In this document: positions 33,096 through 44,299 of the stretch, piece by piece | Numbering within the stretch: the stretch's first letter is position 1 | Layout of the letters: every line of letters begins with the position of its first letter | NCBI GenBank assembly: GCA_030674185.1 | Contig: CM060315.1 | Location: 93,613,058-93,677,057 of the forward strand | Origin: Monoplex corrugatus | Lineage: Eukaryota; Mollusca; Gastropoda; Littorinimorpha; Ranellidae | Reading direction: 5' to 3' | DNA length: 64,000 nucleotides | The notes under the pieces: generated by a model | Database searches by the model: none | Told to the model about the DNA's origin: nothing | Seen by the model: only the letters and a program-made list of their open reading frames with translations | Position numbers and translations under genes: made by a program

Positions 33096-34488
33096 AGTCA
33101 GTGATTCCATCACCCTATCCACCACATTCCATCACCCTATCCACCACATTCCATCACCCTATCCACCACATTCCATCACCCTATCCACCACATTCCATCA
33201 TCCTATCCACCACATTCCATCACCCTATCCACCACATTCCATCACCCTATCCACCACATTCCATCACCCTATCCACATTCCATCATCCTATCCACATTCC
33301 ATCATCCTATCCACCACATTCCATCACCCTATCCACATTCCATCATCCTATCCACATTCCATCATCCTATCCACCACATTCCATCACCCTATCCACCACA
33401 TTCCATCACCCTATCCACCACATTCCATCACCCTATCCACCACATTCCATCACCCTATCCACATTCCATCATCCTATCCACCACATTCCATTACCCTATC
33501 CACCACATTCCATCACCCTATTCCACATTCCATCATCCTATCCACCACATTCCATCACCCTATCCACCACATTCCATCACCCTATCCACCACATTCCATC
33601 ATCCTATCCACCACATTCCATCACCCTATCCACCACATTCCATCATCCTATCCACCACATTCCATCATCCTATCCACCACATTCCATCATCCTATCCACC
33701 ACATTCCTTCACCACATTCCATCACCCTATCCACCACATTCCATCACCCTATCACCCTATCCACCACATTCCATCACCCTATCACCCTATCCACCACATT
33801 CCATCACCCTATCCACCACATTCCATCACCCTATCACCCTATCCACCACATTCCATCACCCTATCCACCACATTCCATCACCACATTCCATCAACCTATC
33901 CACCACATTCCATCACCACATTCCATCACCACATTCCATCAACCTATCCACCACATTCCATCACCACATTCCATCACCCTATCCACCACATTCCATCACC
34001 CTATCCACCACATTCCATCATCCTATCCACCACATTCCATCCTATCCACCACATTCCATCACCCTATCCACCACATTCCATCACCCTATCCACCACATTC
34101 CATCACCACATTCCATCAACCTATCCACCACATTCCATCACCCTATCCACCACATTCCATCACCACATTCCATCACCCTATCCACCACATTCCATCACCC
34201 TATCCACCACATTCCATCACCCTATCCACCACATTCCATCACCACATTCCATCACCCTATCCACCACATTCCATCACCCTATCCACCACATTCCATCATC
34301 CTATCCACCACATTCCATCCTATCCACCACATTCCATCACCCTATCCACCACATTCCATCACCCTATCCACCACATTCCATCACCCTATCCACCACATTC
34401 CTGTAGGAAGCCGGCAGATAGGGTGAGGGAGTCAAACAGTTCAGATTTTTGCAGTTGGTCAATAAGTTGTTGGAATCAAAGGGTTGAG
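33096..34488 (+). mobile_element. MITE copy expanded by an internal 22-bp array
   Basis: The right end (34398-34488) carries the MITE half: CTGTAGGAAGCCGGCAGATA, GGGTGAGGGAGTCAAAC and GAATCAAAGGGTTGA. The left outer arm is gone. The inner left arm (GATTCCATCACCCTATCCAC) has been multiplied into 1.3 kb. Compare the intact family text GATTCCCTCACCCTATCCAC in the copy at 39332. Confidence 0.75.
33098..34400 (+). repeat. 22-bp minisatellite from MITE arm (about 57 copies)
   Basis: The unit is ATTCCATCACCCTATCCACC plus AC, with a CATCATCC variant and truncated 15-19-bp versions (ATCCACATTCC, CATCACCACATTCC). It gives a chance 441-residue ORF on the + strand rich in HPISPYPHST; not a gene. Confidence 0.95.
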
Positions 34489-34504
34489 ATGGGCAGCAAA
34501 TAGG

Positions 34505-35835
34505 ACAGCTGTTATATCACAGGCTGGTACAGCACTGACAACATTACATCTGGTGTCCATAACACTGTGTTATATCACAGGCTGGTACAACACTGACAAC
34601 ATTACATCTGGTGTCCATAACACTGTGTTATATCACAGGCTGGTACAGCACTCACAACATTACATCTGGTGTCCATAACACTGTGTTATATTACAGGCTG
34701 GTACAGCACTGACAACATTACATCTGGTGTCCATAACACTGTGTTATATCACAGGCTGGTACAGCACTGACAACATTACATCTGGTGTCCATAACACTGT
34801 GTTTATATCACAGGCTGGTACAGCACTCACAACATTACATCTGGTGTCCATAACACTGTGTTATATCACAGGCTGGTACAACACTGACAACATTACATCT
34901 GGTGTCCATAACACTGTGTTATATCACAGGCTGGTACAGCACTCACAACATTACATCTGGTGTCCATAACACTGTGTTATATCACAGGCTGGTACAGCAC
35001 TGACATTACATCTGGTGTCCATAACACTGTGTTATATCACAGGCTGGTACAGCACTGACAACATTACATCTGGTGTCCATAACACTGTGTTATATCACAG
35101 GCTGGTACAGCACTGACAACATTACATCTGGTGTCCATAACACTGTGTTATATCACAGGCTGGTACAGCATTGACAACATTACATCTGGTGTCCATAACA
35201 CTGTGTTATATCACAGGCTGGTACAGCACTGACAACATTACATCTGGTGTCCATAACACTGTGTTATATCACAGGCTGGTACAGCACTGACAACATTACA
35301 TCTGGTGTCCATAACACTGTGTTATATCACAGGCTGGTACAGCACTGACAACAGTACATCTGGTGTCCATAACACTGTGTTATATCACAGGCTGGTACAG
35401 CACTGACAACATTACATCTGGTGTCCATAACACTGTGTTATATCACAGGCTGGTACAGCACTGACAACATTACATCTGGTGTCCATAACACTGTTATATC
35501 ACAGGCTGGTACAGCATTGACATTACATCTGGTGTCCATAACACTGTGTTATATCACAGGCTGGTACAGCACTGACAACATTACATCTGGTGTCCATAAC
35601 ACTGTGTTATATCACAGGCTGGTACAGCACTGACAACATTACATCTGGTGTCCATAACACTGTGTTATATCACAGGTTGGTACAGCACTCACAACATTAC
35701 ATCTGGTGTCCATGACACTGTGTTATATCACAGGCTGGTACAGCACTGACAACATTACATCTGGTGTCCATAACACTGTGTTATATCACAGGCTGGTACA
35801 GCACTGACAACATTACATCTGTGTCCATGACACTG
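34505..35835 (+). repeat. 58-bp minisatellite (about 23 copies)
   Basis: The unit contains TACAGCACTGACAACATTAC, ATCTGGTGTCCATAACACTG and TGTTATATCACAGGCTGG. Copies are very similar (T/C in ATATYACAGG, A/C in ACTSAC), so homogenisation is recent. Confidence 0.96.
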
Positions 35836-36191
35836 TCAACACAGCCAGCCAGATATACCTCAGGAGACACAGTACTTTGTTGTGTCGTTTGGGCACAACC
35901 ACACACACCTAAAATAAATCTCCCGGCATTCAGCTGATGCACATACAATGACTCGGTGACAGACAGCACATGTCTGATACACATCTAGAAAACTGGACAA
36001 ATATTGCCCCTCTTACATACACTCTCTCTCACACACACCACACTCACACACACCACACTCACACACTCCTCCCCCAACACATATGCTCACTCCCATCCCC
36101 AAACTCACTTGCAGACACACACATACTGACTCATAACACACACATACATTCTTTTACCCTCACACTCACTCCCCCCCCCCCCCCCCCCCAT

Positions 36192-36224
<33 letters not shown>

Positions 36225-36588
36225 ACACACACACACACAGATACTGAGATAGACTTATTTGTTCAGAGGCAAACACTAGCAACAGGTGTGGTTGGCTAAG
36301 ACGTACAGCTGTGCCTTACAAACACACCACATGGGCGTGCTTACAACAAGACGTTAAAGATACAAGGTACACGCCACCTCCAGGCCACGCAGCCCATTGT
36401 TACAGCCCTGATGTGGCTCCAGCAGTTGGCTGGGCTTAAAATAACAGTAATAACCCAGCTGTCAATGGTACCTGACCCTTTTCAGGATTGGAGAGGAGAC
36501 AGGCATCTCTCCCATAATGCTGGCCTCAAGAGGAATTTGTGTCTCTACCAACTCACGCCCTTACTGCTACAGGACTTAATCTTACAAA
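35836..36588. other. Intronic sequence with AC and C tracts
   Basis: AC-rich simple sequence at 36015-36240, including a 19-base C run at 36171-36189. The remainder is single-copy with no gene seen. The segment near 36480-36600 contains the diverged parent of the following 71-bp array (GTCTCTACCAACTCACGCCC). Confidence 0.5.
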
Positions 36589-36589
36589 A

Positions 36590-37672
36590 CAGATTGTTTA
36601 GCAAGAGTAATCTGGATCTCTACCACCTCACCCCTTTAGAGATATGTCACTTATAACATGGACTGTTTAGCAAGACAGTTATCTGGATCTCTACCACCTC
36701 ACCCCTTTAGGGCTATGTCACTTATACCATGGACTGTTTAGCAAGACAGTTACCTGGATCTCTACCACCTCACCCCTTTAGGGCTATGTCACTTATAACA
36801 TGGACTGTTTAGCAAGACAGTTACCTGGATCTCTACCACCTCACCCCTTTAGGGCTATGTCACTTATAACATGGACTGTTTAGCAAGACAGTTATCTGGA
36901 TCTCTACCACCTCACCCCTTTAGAGCTATGTCACTTGTACCATGGACTGTTTAGCAAGACAGTTATCTGGATCTCTACCACCTCACCCCTTTAGGGCTAT
37001 GTCACTTATACCATGGACTGTTTAGCAAGACAGTTATCTGGATCTCTACCACCTCACCCCTTTAGAGCTATGTCACTTATACCATGGACTGTTTAGCAAG
37101 ACAGTTACCTGGATCTCTACCACCTCACCCCTTTAGAGATATGTCACTTATACCATGGACTGTTTAGCAAGACAGTTACCTGGATCTCTACCACCTCACC
37201 CCTTTAGAGCTATGTCACTTATAACATGGACTGTTTAGCAAGACAGTTATCTGGATCTCTACCACCTCACCCCTTTAGAGCTATGTCACTTATAACATGG
37301 ACTGTTTAGCAAGACAGTTATCTGGATCTCTACCACCTCACCCCTTTAGGGCTATGTCACTTATAACATGGATTGTTTAGCAAGACAGTTACCTGGATCT
37401 CTACCACCTCACCCCTTTAGAGCTATGTCACTTATAACATGGACTGTTTAGCAAGACAGTTACCTGGATCTCTACCACCTCACCCCTTTAGGGCTATGTC
37501 ACTTATAACATGGACTGTTTAGCAAGACAGTTACCTGGATCTCTACCACCTCACCCCTTTCGAGATATGTCACTTATACCATGGACTGTTTAGCCAGACA
37601 GTTACCTGGATCTCTACCACCTCACCCCTTTAGAGCTATGTCACTTATAACATGGACTGTTTAGCAAGACAG
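36590..37672 (+). repeat. 71-bp minisatellite (about 15 copies)
   Basis: The unit contains TTTAGCAAGACAGTTAYCTG, GATCTCTACCACCTCACCCC, TTTAGRGCTATGTCACTTAT and AMCATGGACTG. It is unrelated in sequence to the other 71-bp array at 4230-9815. Confidence 0.95.
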
Positions 37673-38094
37673 CGTTATTTGGATTGCATAACCCAAGGTC
37701 ACAGGGGAGCGAGGTGGTAGTGACCTCAACTGTCATCCAGCACGAAGATGGTATTGTCCACCTCTCCCTCCCTGCTAATGCTATACCTTCTCTGACTGTG
37801 AAGACATCAGGTAGCCTACCCAATCACAGCTGGTAGACTGGAGGTCATCAAGTGAGATCCGCACCCATGCCACCTGACTGGGCGTCAAGTGCTTTACCTC
37901 TACACCAATGTTGGCCTCTGCAGGGACTGAACCAATAGAAGTCAAGTTCATTAAGATTTCATTATATTTGTTCAAAGCCCAACCAACTGAACAGACACAC
38001 ATCAGAGCTATAACTATTTCAAAACATATACAGCATCTGGCTGGAAAAAAAAGGCCGGAAAAGAACATTAAGCTGACATATCAATGCATGCGCG
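37673..38094. other. Intronic single-copy sequence
   Basis: TTGGCCTCTGCAGGGACTGAACC near 37910-37933 (reverse complement GGTTCAGTCCCTG) is weakly tRNA-like. It could be the edge of a SINE, but I see no full Pol III head. No gene seen. Confidence 0.35.
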
Positions 38095-38800
38095 CAGTGA
38101 TGTAACATACAGGTGAGTGGACCAGCAGAAAATGATGGGAAGATATAACAGCGCAATGATGTAACATACAGGTGAATGGACCAGCAGAAAATGATGGCAA
38201 GATATAACGGCATAATGATGTAACATACAGGTGAATGGACCAGCAGGAAATGATGGCAAGATATAACGTCGTAATGATGTAACATACAGGTGAATGGACC
38301 AGCAGGAAATGATGGCAAGATATAACGTCGTAATGATGTAACATACAGGTGAATGGACCAGCAGGAAATGATGGCAAGATATAACGTCGTAATGATGTAA
38401 CATACAGGTGAATGGACCAGCAGGAAATGATGGCAAGATATAACGGCGTAATGATGTAACATACAGGTGAGTGGACCAGCAGGAAATGATGGCAAGATAT
38501 AACGGCGCAATGATGTAACATACAGGTGAGTGGACCAGCAGGAAATGATGGCAAGATATAACAGCGCAGTGATGTAACATACAGGTGAATGGACCAGCAG
38601 GAAATGATGGCAAGATATAACAGCGCAATGATGTAACATACAGGTGAGTGGACCAGCAGAAAATGATGGCAAGATATAACAGCGCAATGATGTAACATAC
38701 AGGTGAATGGACCAGCAGAAAATGACGGGAAGATATAACAGCGCAATGATGTAACATACAGGTGAATGGACCAGCAGAAAATGACGGGAAGATATAACAG
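38095..38800 (+). repeat. 59-bp minisatellite (12 copies) within a dispersed element
   Basis: The unit contains GATGTAACATACAGGTGAAT, GGACCAGCAGGAAATGATGG and CAAGATATAACGTCGTAAT. The same GTGAATGGACCAGCA(AGGCAG) text occurs once each at about 51310 and 53420 followed by ACAGAAAGCAAA, as it does after this array at 38800. The array is an internal amplification of that element. Three overlapping minus-strand ORFs of 221-351 residues are artefacts. Confidence 0.93.
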
Positions 38801-38938
38801 AAAGCAAAAGAGGAAGGAAGAAACAAGAATGACAGAAAAGTAGAAATTTCTAGCACAGAATGTCCAGCCACAAGGTGGGGTGGGGGATACAATATTGAAA
38901 GAGTCCCCGCATGCCCATGGGGGGAGGGGACAGGACTA
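38800..38938 (+). mobile_element. Right end of dispersed element D (unclassified)
   Basis: ACAGAAAGCAAA, GACAGAAAAG, TAGCACAGAATGTCCAG and GGTGGGG..ATTGAAAGAGTCCC are shared with 51355-51450 and 53458-53575. No ORF. Probably a short non-autonomous element. Confidence 0.55.
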
Positions 38939-38952
38939 AAGTGACCACTCAC

Positions 38953-39041
38953 ATGACTCCAGTCAGCATGGGTTCTGTTTCTGGCATGACGTCCACCAGC
39001 AGCTCGTAACATGGCAGACAGATGCCCAGAATAAAACCCAC
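38953..39041 (-). CDS. PDE exon: VGFILGICLPCYELL catalytic-domain segment
   Basis: Minus strand. The acceptor is GTGTAACAG|GTGGGT and the donor is GGAGTCAT|GTGAGT; 89 bp, phase 0 in and AT| out. It encodes VGFILGICLPCYELLVDVMP, then ETEPMLTGV. In PDE5/10/11 this is the helix following the invariant purine-binding Gln, carrying the Phe of the hydrophobic clamp ('QVGF..AIC...YE.L....P...P.L.G'). Here that Gln would be contributed by the last codon of the previous exon, which reads Glu. Two tandem partial copies of this exon lie upstream in the intron. Confidence 0.92.
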
Positions 39042-39235
39042 CTGTTACACACACACACACACAAAACCTCTGTACTAACAGCAGCTCGTAACATGGCAGA
39101 CAGATGCCCAGAATAAAACCCACCTGTTACACACACACACACACAAACCTCTGTACTAACAGCAGCTCGTAACATGGCAGACAGATGCCCAGAATAAAAC
39201 CCACCTGTTACACACAAACCTCTGTACTAACACAC
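39042..39235 (-). repeat. 81/82-bp tandem duplications of the PDE exon start (two extra copies)
   Basis: 39079-39123 and 39160-39204 each repeat the first 45 exon bases (encoding VGFILGICLPCYELL) preceded by the same acceptor (GTAACAG) and an (AC)n tract. Each copy then continues as CTGTTAGTACAGAGG instead of the rest of the exon. Exon-part identity is complete by eye. GTTAGT directly after the fragment resembles a 5' splice site. Confidence 0.93.
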
Positions 39236-39331
39236 AGAAACAAGACTGAAATTGATGAAAAAGATGCAGGTGAAAATATTCCTTCAACAATCAATTACTC
39301 CAAATAAACTAGGCTACATCAAGTGACTTGC

Positions 39332-39524
39332 TTAACCCTTTGACTCCAGCACCCTGTCCACCATCGCCCTGCATTTTCAACCATGCTAACAAAACAAAAA
39401 CTTAACCCTTTGATTCCCTCACCCTATCCACCAGCTTCCTGCAGGAAGCTGGTGGATAGGGTGAGGGAATCAAAGGGTTAAGTTTTTGAAGTGGGTGGAT
39501 AGGGTGCGGGAGTCAAAGGGTTAA
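39332..39524 (+). mobile_element. TTAA-flanked palindromic MITE (best copy)
   Basis: The ends are TTAACCCTTTGACTCCAGCA and GTGCGGGAGTCAAAGGGTTAA-type. The inner perfect hairpin runs TTAACCCTTTGATTCCCTCA to TGAGGGAATCAAAGGGTTAA around TTCCTGCAGGAA. TTAA borders plus a CCCTTTGA terminus suggest piggyBac-class mobilisation; that is an inference. Confidence 0.8.
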
Positions 39525-39777
39525 GAAAAATAATTGACAAATCATATACTTGTTGCATAGTATGTCTATCATTGCCTCTGTTGGAGAAAAGTTGTCATTC
39601 CTACATTTATATTCCCGTCAGTGATGTTGATGATGATGATGATAACCTGAAATATAAAATCATTATCTGCTCAAACTATTTACTTTTATGTCAACATTAT
39701 ACAACCAGTCTTGTCTTACACATCTGCTTTTGGTTCTGATGACCAATAAATGGGTTCTACTCTCTCTCTCTCTCTCG

Positions 39778-39778
<1 letters not shown>

Positions 39779-39846
<68 letters not shown>
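39779..39846 (+). repeat. (AC)n microsatellite preceded by (CT)n
   Basis: About 33 AC dinucleotides after a short CTCTCT run. Confidence 0.97.
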
Positions 39847-39850
<4 letters not shown>

Positions 39851-40137
39851 CCTTAAGCCCCTGATACATAATGCAATGTACCGACAACCAGCGAGTGTCC
39901 ACTGTGGAAATGTGCAGCAAACTCTTAACTCTTTGAAGACACACCCTAAAATGGCTGCTGAAACTCTCGAGACGCACAATTTTTGGTACTTTTTAAAAAA
40001 TTATGGAGAATATCCAATGACAATAAACCTATCCCGTTACATATGTTTTAGAAGGTCAATGGTTAAATTCTGCTATCAGTATAATCTCCCTTATTATAGT
40101 ATACACGTAGTGTTGGTGAAAAAACCCATAACATCTC

Positions 40138-41020
40138 CGCAGCTATAGCTGTGGAACGTCACAGTCGAGACACAGAGCTCTACAGCTATAGCTGTGGAAC
40201 GTCACAGTCGAGACACAGAGCTCTACAGCTATAGCTGTGGAACGTCACAGTCGAGACACAGAGCTCTACAGCTATAGCTGTGGAACGTCACAGTCGAGAC
40301 ACAGAGCTCTACAGCTATAGCTGTGGAACGTCACAGTCGAGACACAGAGCTCTACAGCTATAGCTGTGGAACGTCACAGTCGAGACACAGAGCTCTACAG
40401 CTATAGCTGAGGAACGTCACAGTCGAGACACAGAGCTCTACAGCTATAGCTGTGGAACGTCACAGTCGAGACACAGAGCTCTACAGCTATAGCTGAGGAA
40501 CGTCACAGTCGAGACACAGAGCTCTACAGCTATAGCTGAGGAACGTCACAGTCGAGACACAGAGCTCTACAGCTATAGCTGAGGAACGTCACAGTCGAGA
40601 CACAGAGCTCTACAGCTATAGCTGAGGAACGTCACAGTCCAGACACAGAGCTCTACAGCTATAGCTGAGGAACGTCACAGTCCAGACACAGAGCTCTACA
40701 GCTATAGCTGAGGAACGTCACAGTCGAGACACAGAGCTCTACAGCTATAGCTGAGGAACGTCACAGTCGAGACACAGAGCTCTACAGCTATAGCTGAGGA
40801 ACGTCACAGTCGAGACACAGAGCTCTACAGCTATAGCTGAGGAACGTCACAGTCGAGACACAGAGCTCTACAGCTATAGCTGCGGAACGTCACAGTCGAG
40901 ACACAGAGCTCTACAGCTATAGCTGAGGAACGTCACAGTCAAGACACAGAGCTCTACAGCTATAGCTGAGGAACGTCACAGTCGAGACACAGAGCTCTGC
41001 AGCTATAGCTGCGGAGTGTC
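40138..41020 (+). repeat. 43-bp minisatellite (about 20 copies) with internal palindromes
   Basis: The unit contains CAGCTATAGCTGTGGAACGT, CACAGTCGAGACACAGAGCT and CTA. AGCTATAGCT and AGAGCTCT are perfect palindromes within each unit. The left copies carry CTGTGG and the right copies CTGAGG, so the array is split into two variant blocks. Confidence 0.96.
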
Positions 41021-42150
41021 GTTATCGAGTTGTAGCCATGGAGTTAACTGTGCTTCATACTTCCTTTGCTTTCTGTATCAATATGTGACCTGCCAGCACC
41101 AAATCAGTCTTCACTCGCATTTTGGGTATTTTGAGATATATGTATCACTGGAAAGTGTACATTCTGCTGATTATTTTGGTACTTGAATAAAGCTTGTACT
41201 CAAAAAAATGTAGAAGTTACGTATGTTTAAAGTCATTTAGTTGTATGATGGCCATTTTGAGAAAACGGCCTCTTAAAGTTTTTATGTACTCTCCTACACA
41301 TTTTACTTAAATTTCTTTATTTGGTGGCTTTCACCTGGTTTGTTTCTAATTTTAGCTGTCATTATCTGAAAGGTGCACCAAAGAGCTTTCTGTCAGTGTA
41401 TTACATGTGGGGGTACTGTTCAAGTTACGGTTCATAATAAGAGACAAAAGTAGGTACTTTTGGTAGGAAAATGCATTTTTTCTGCTGCGATTTGTGCATT
41501 AATATACCATTTTAAATTGATTAATATCATTTTTTCAAGAAAAAAATTTCTGTGGGTGATAGATTATAGTCCACAGAAATCCATTTTGAGAAAAAAACAA
41601 GAACACCCCAGATAAACCCTTAGTCACCTTTTCAGCTCCTAGTGCTGTTCGACTGACTGCGAATTAAGACAATTTTTCCTTTTTGAATTGATGGTGGGAG
41701 GTCAGACCGGATTCGTTGCACTAGGCATGATCCATTTACATTAGCCCTACCTCTTGATTAAATATTTTCCCATTCTGTCCAACAGATGCCATATTTTCTC
41801 TTCTGCATTATTTTAATACTGGTATCCTTTACATTCCAAACACTACTCTTCGCTAATGCGTCATAGTTCTCATTTCCGCTCTGACATCATATTTACTCAA
41901 AAACACATTATGATGTCATCTTAGTCAGTTTATTCCTTTTCTCACGTTGGACACAGCAGCAGGGAAGTTTCAGTCTTTTTTTCATAATTTTTGTATCTGA
42001 TGTTTGTTTGTTTGTAATCTTACGCTTGACAAAATTTGCACCTGTCCTTGTCTTGTTGTATGAAATACACATTCGTACTATTCTTTCGTGTTTTTTCTGG
42101 TTCCTGTTTACTTGAACGCGGGCAGTCACACTTGTTTTGGACAACACCAG
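41021..42150. other. Intronic single-copy AT-rich sequence
   Basis: No ORF with recognisable motif, no tandem repeat, no RNA gene seen. It is one of the few low-repeat stretches inside the PDE gene. Confidence 0.5.
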
Positions 42151-42159
42151 TGGTACAAA

Positions 42160-43556
42160 TATTCAACAAGTTGTCCACAAACGTCAAGACAGAACCATAT
42201 GGAGGACAGTAGTGGTGTCACATTGTCCACAAAAGTCAAGACAGAACCATGGACAGTGGTGGTGTCACATTGTCCACAAAAGTCAAGACAGAACCATGGA
42301 CAGTGGTGGTGTCACATTGTCCACAAAAGTCAAGACAGAACCATGGACAGTGTGGCGTCACATTATCCACAAAAGTCAAGACAGAACATATGGAGGACAG
42401 TAGTGGTGTCACATTGTCCACAAAAGTCAAGACAGAACTTTATGGAGACAGTGGTGGTGTCACATTGTCCACAAAAGTCAAGACAGAACCATAAGGAGGA
42501 CAGTGGTGGTGTCACATTGTCCACAAAAGTCAAGACAGAACCATATGGAGGACAGTGGTGGTGTCACACTGTCCACAAAAGTCAAGACAGAACCATATGG
42601 AGGACAGTAGTGGTGTCACATTGTCCACAAAAGTCAAGACAGAACCATGGACAGTAGTGGTGTCACATTGTCCACAAAAGTCAAGACAGAACCATGGACA
42701 GTAGTGGTGTCACATTGTCCACAAAAGTCAAGACAGAACCATGGACAGTAGTGGTGTCACATTGTCCACGAAGTCAGACAGAACCATGGACAGTAGTGGT
42801 GTCACATTGTCCACAAAAGTCAAGACAGAACCATATGGAGGACAGTAGTGGTGTCACATTGTCCACAAAAGTCAAGACAGAACCATGGACAGTAGTGGTG
42901 TCACATTGTCCACAAAAGTCAAGACAGAACCATGGACAGTAGTGGTGTCACATTGTCCACAAAAGTCAAGACAGAACCATATGGAGGACAGTAGTGGTGT
43001 CACATTGTCCACAAAAGTCAAGACAGAATCATGGACAGTAGTGTGTCACATTGTCCACAAAAGTCAAGACAGAACCATGGACAGTGGTGGTGTCACATTG
43101 TCCACAAACGTCAAGACAGAACTTATGGAGGACAGTGGTGGTGTTTACATTGTCCACAAAAGTCAAGACAGAACCTTATGGAGGACAGTGGTGGTGTCAC
43201 ATTGTCCACAAAAGTCAAGACAGAACCATATGGAGGACAGTGGTGGTGTCACATTGTCCACAAAAGTCAAGACAGAATCATGGACAGTAGTGGTGTCACA
43301 TTGTCCACAAAAGTCAAGACAGAACCATGGACAGTGGTGGTGTCACATTGTCCACAAACGTCAAGACAGAACTTTATGGAGGACAGTGGTGGTGTTTACA
43401 TTGTCCACAAAAGTCAAGACAGAACCTTATGGAGGACAGTGGTGGTGTCACATTGTCCACAAAAGTCAAGACAGAACCGTATGGAGGACAGTGGTGGTGT
43501 CACATTGTCCACAAAAGTCAAGACAGAACCATATGGTGGACAGTGGTGGTGTCACA
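42160..43556 (+). repeat. 44/52-bp minisatellite (about 29 copies)
   Basis: The unit contains GTCCACAAAAGTCAAGACAG, AACCATGGACAGTAGTGG and TGTCACATT. Long units have an 8-base insertion (ATGGAGGA). A roughly 250-bp higher-order block containing the TTTACATT variant and AGAATCATGG occurs twice (about 43021-43270 and 43271-43520). Confidence 0.95.
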
Positions 43557-44069
43557 GAGGACAGCAGCCAACACAACCCGGTGATGACAGGTGAGACACG
43601 GATCTACTCATTTTCAACTTAACTCGCGCACTGTAAATATGGCGCACATGACCGATCACAGTTTACACACAACTAAGTTACGTACACTAGTGAACACTAC
43701 AATGGACACACAGCTTTTTTTCTGTGGTGATGATTTCCCATCCCGGAGCTGACATTTCCACAGAGGTATTCTTTGCTGTTCTCCCGACAGCATTAAATTT
43801 TGAAATGAAAGAAAAGTTTTCTGTCTATTCAAACTTCTTCTTGTGTGTGCTTTGTGTCCTGGAGTTTTGGTCATTGTTGGTGATTGCTTTGGTAAATGAC
43901 GAGTGCACACTTTGGTTTGATTCTTGAATCAAGCTTTGGCGTCTTACAAGAGTCATTCTTCTTCTTCTTCTTCTTCTTATTATTATTATTATTAATTAAA
44001 TCTGCCCTCCTCTTCAGTGCTGCTTCCGTCTCTCTTTGTTTCAAATCTAGACACCTGGCATTAGCAGTA
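43557..44069. other. Intronic sequence; (CTT)n(ATT)n tract
   Basis: Single-copy except TTCTTCTTCTTCTTCTTC followed by TTATTATTATTATTATT at 43953-43995. No gene seen. Confidence 0.5.
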
Positions 44070-44251
44070 TTAACCCTCTCACTCCCACACAGTGTCCACC
44101 AGCATCCTGCATTATCAACCACACAAGCAAAGCAAAAATTTAACCCTCTGACTCCCCCACCCTATCCTGCAAGAAGCTGGTGGATAGGGTGAGGGAGTCA
44201 AGGGTTAAGTTTTTGCAGTTGGTGGATAGGTTGCGGGGGTCTTAGGGTTAA
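44070..44251 (+). mobile_element. TTAA-flanked palindromic MITE (diverged copy)
   Basis: TTAACCCTCTCACTCCCACA, inner TTAACCCTCTGACTCCCCC, then GGTGGATAGGGTGAGGGAGT and an end of CTTAGGGTTAA. Same double-hairpin layout as 27844 and 39332. Confidence 0.72.
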
Positions 44252-44299
44252 ACAGCACAGCTTTGGAAATGTGTATGTTGTGCGCACTTCCAACAGGTA

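Noticed and set aside
33101..34426. 441-residue His/Pro/Ser-rich ORF
   Set aside because: Made by the 22-bp MITE-derived array.
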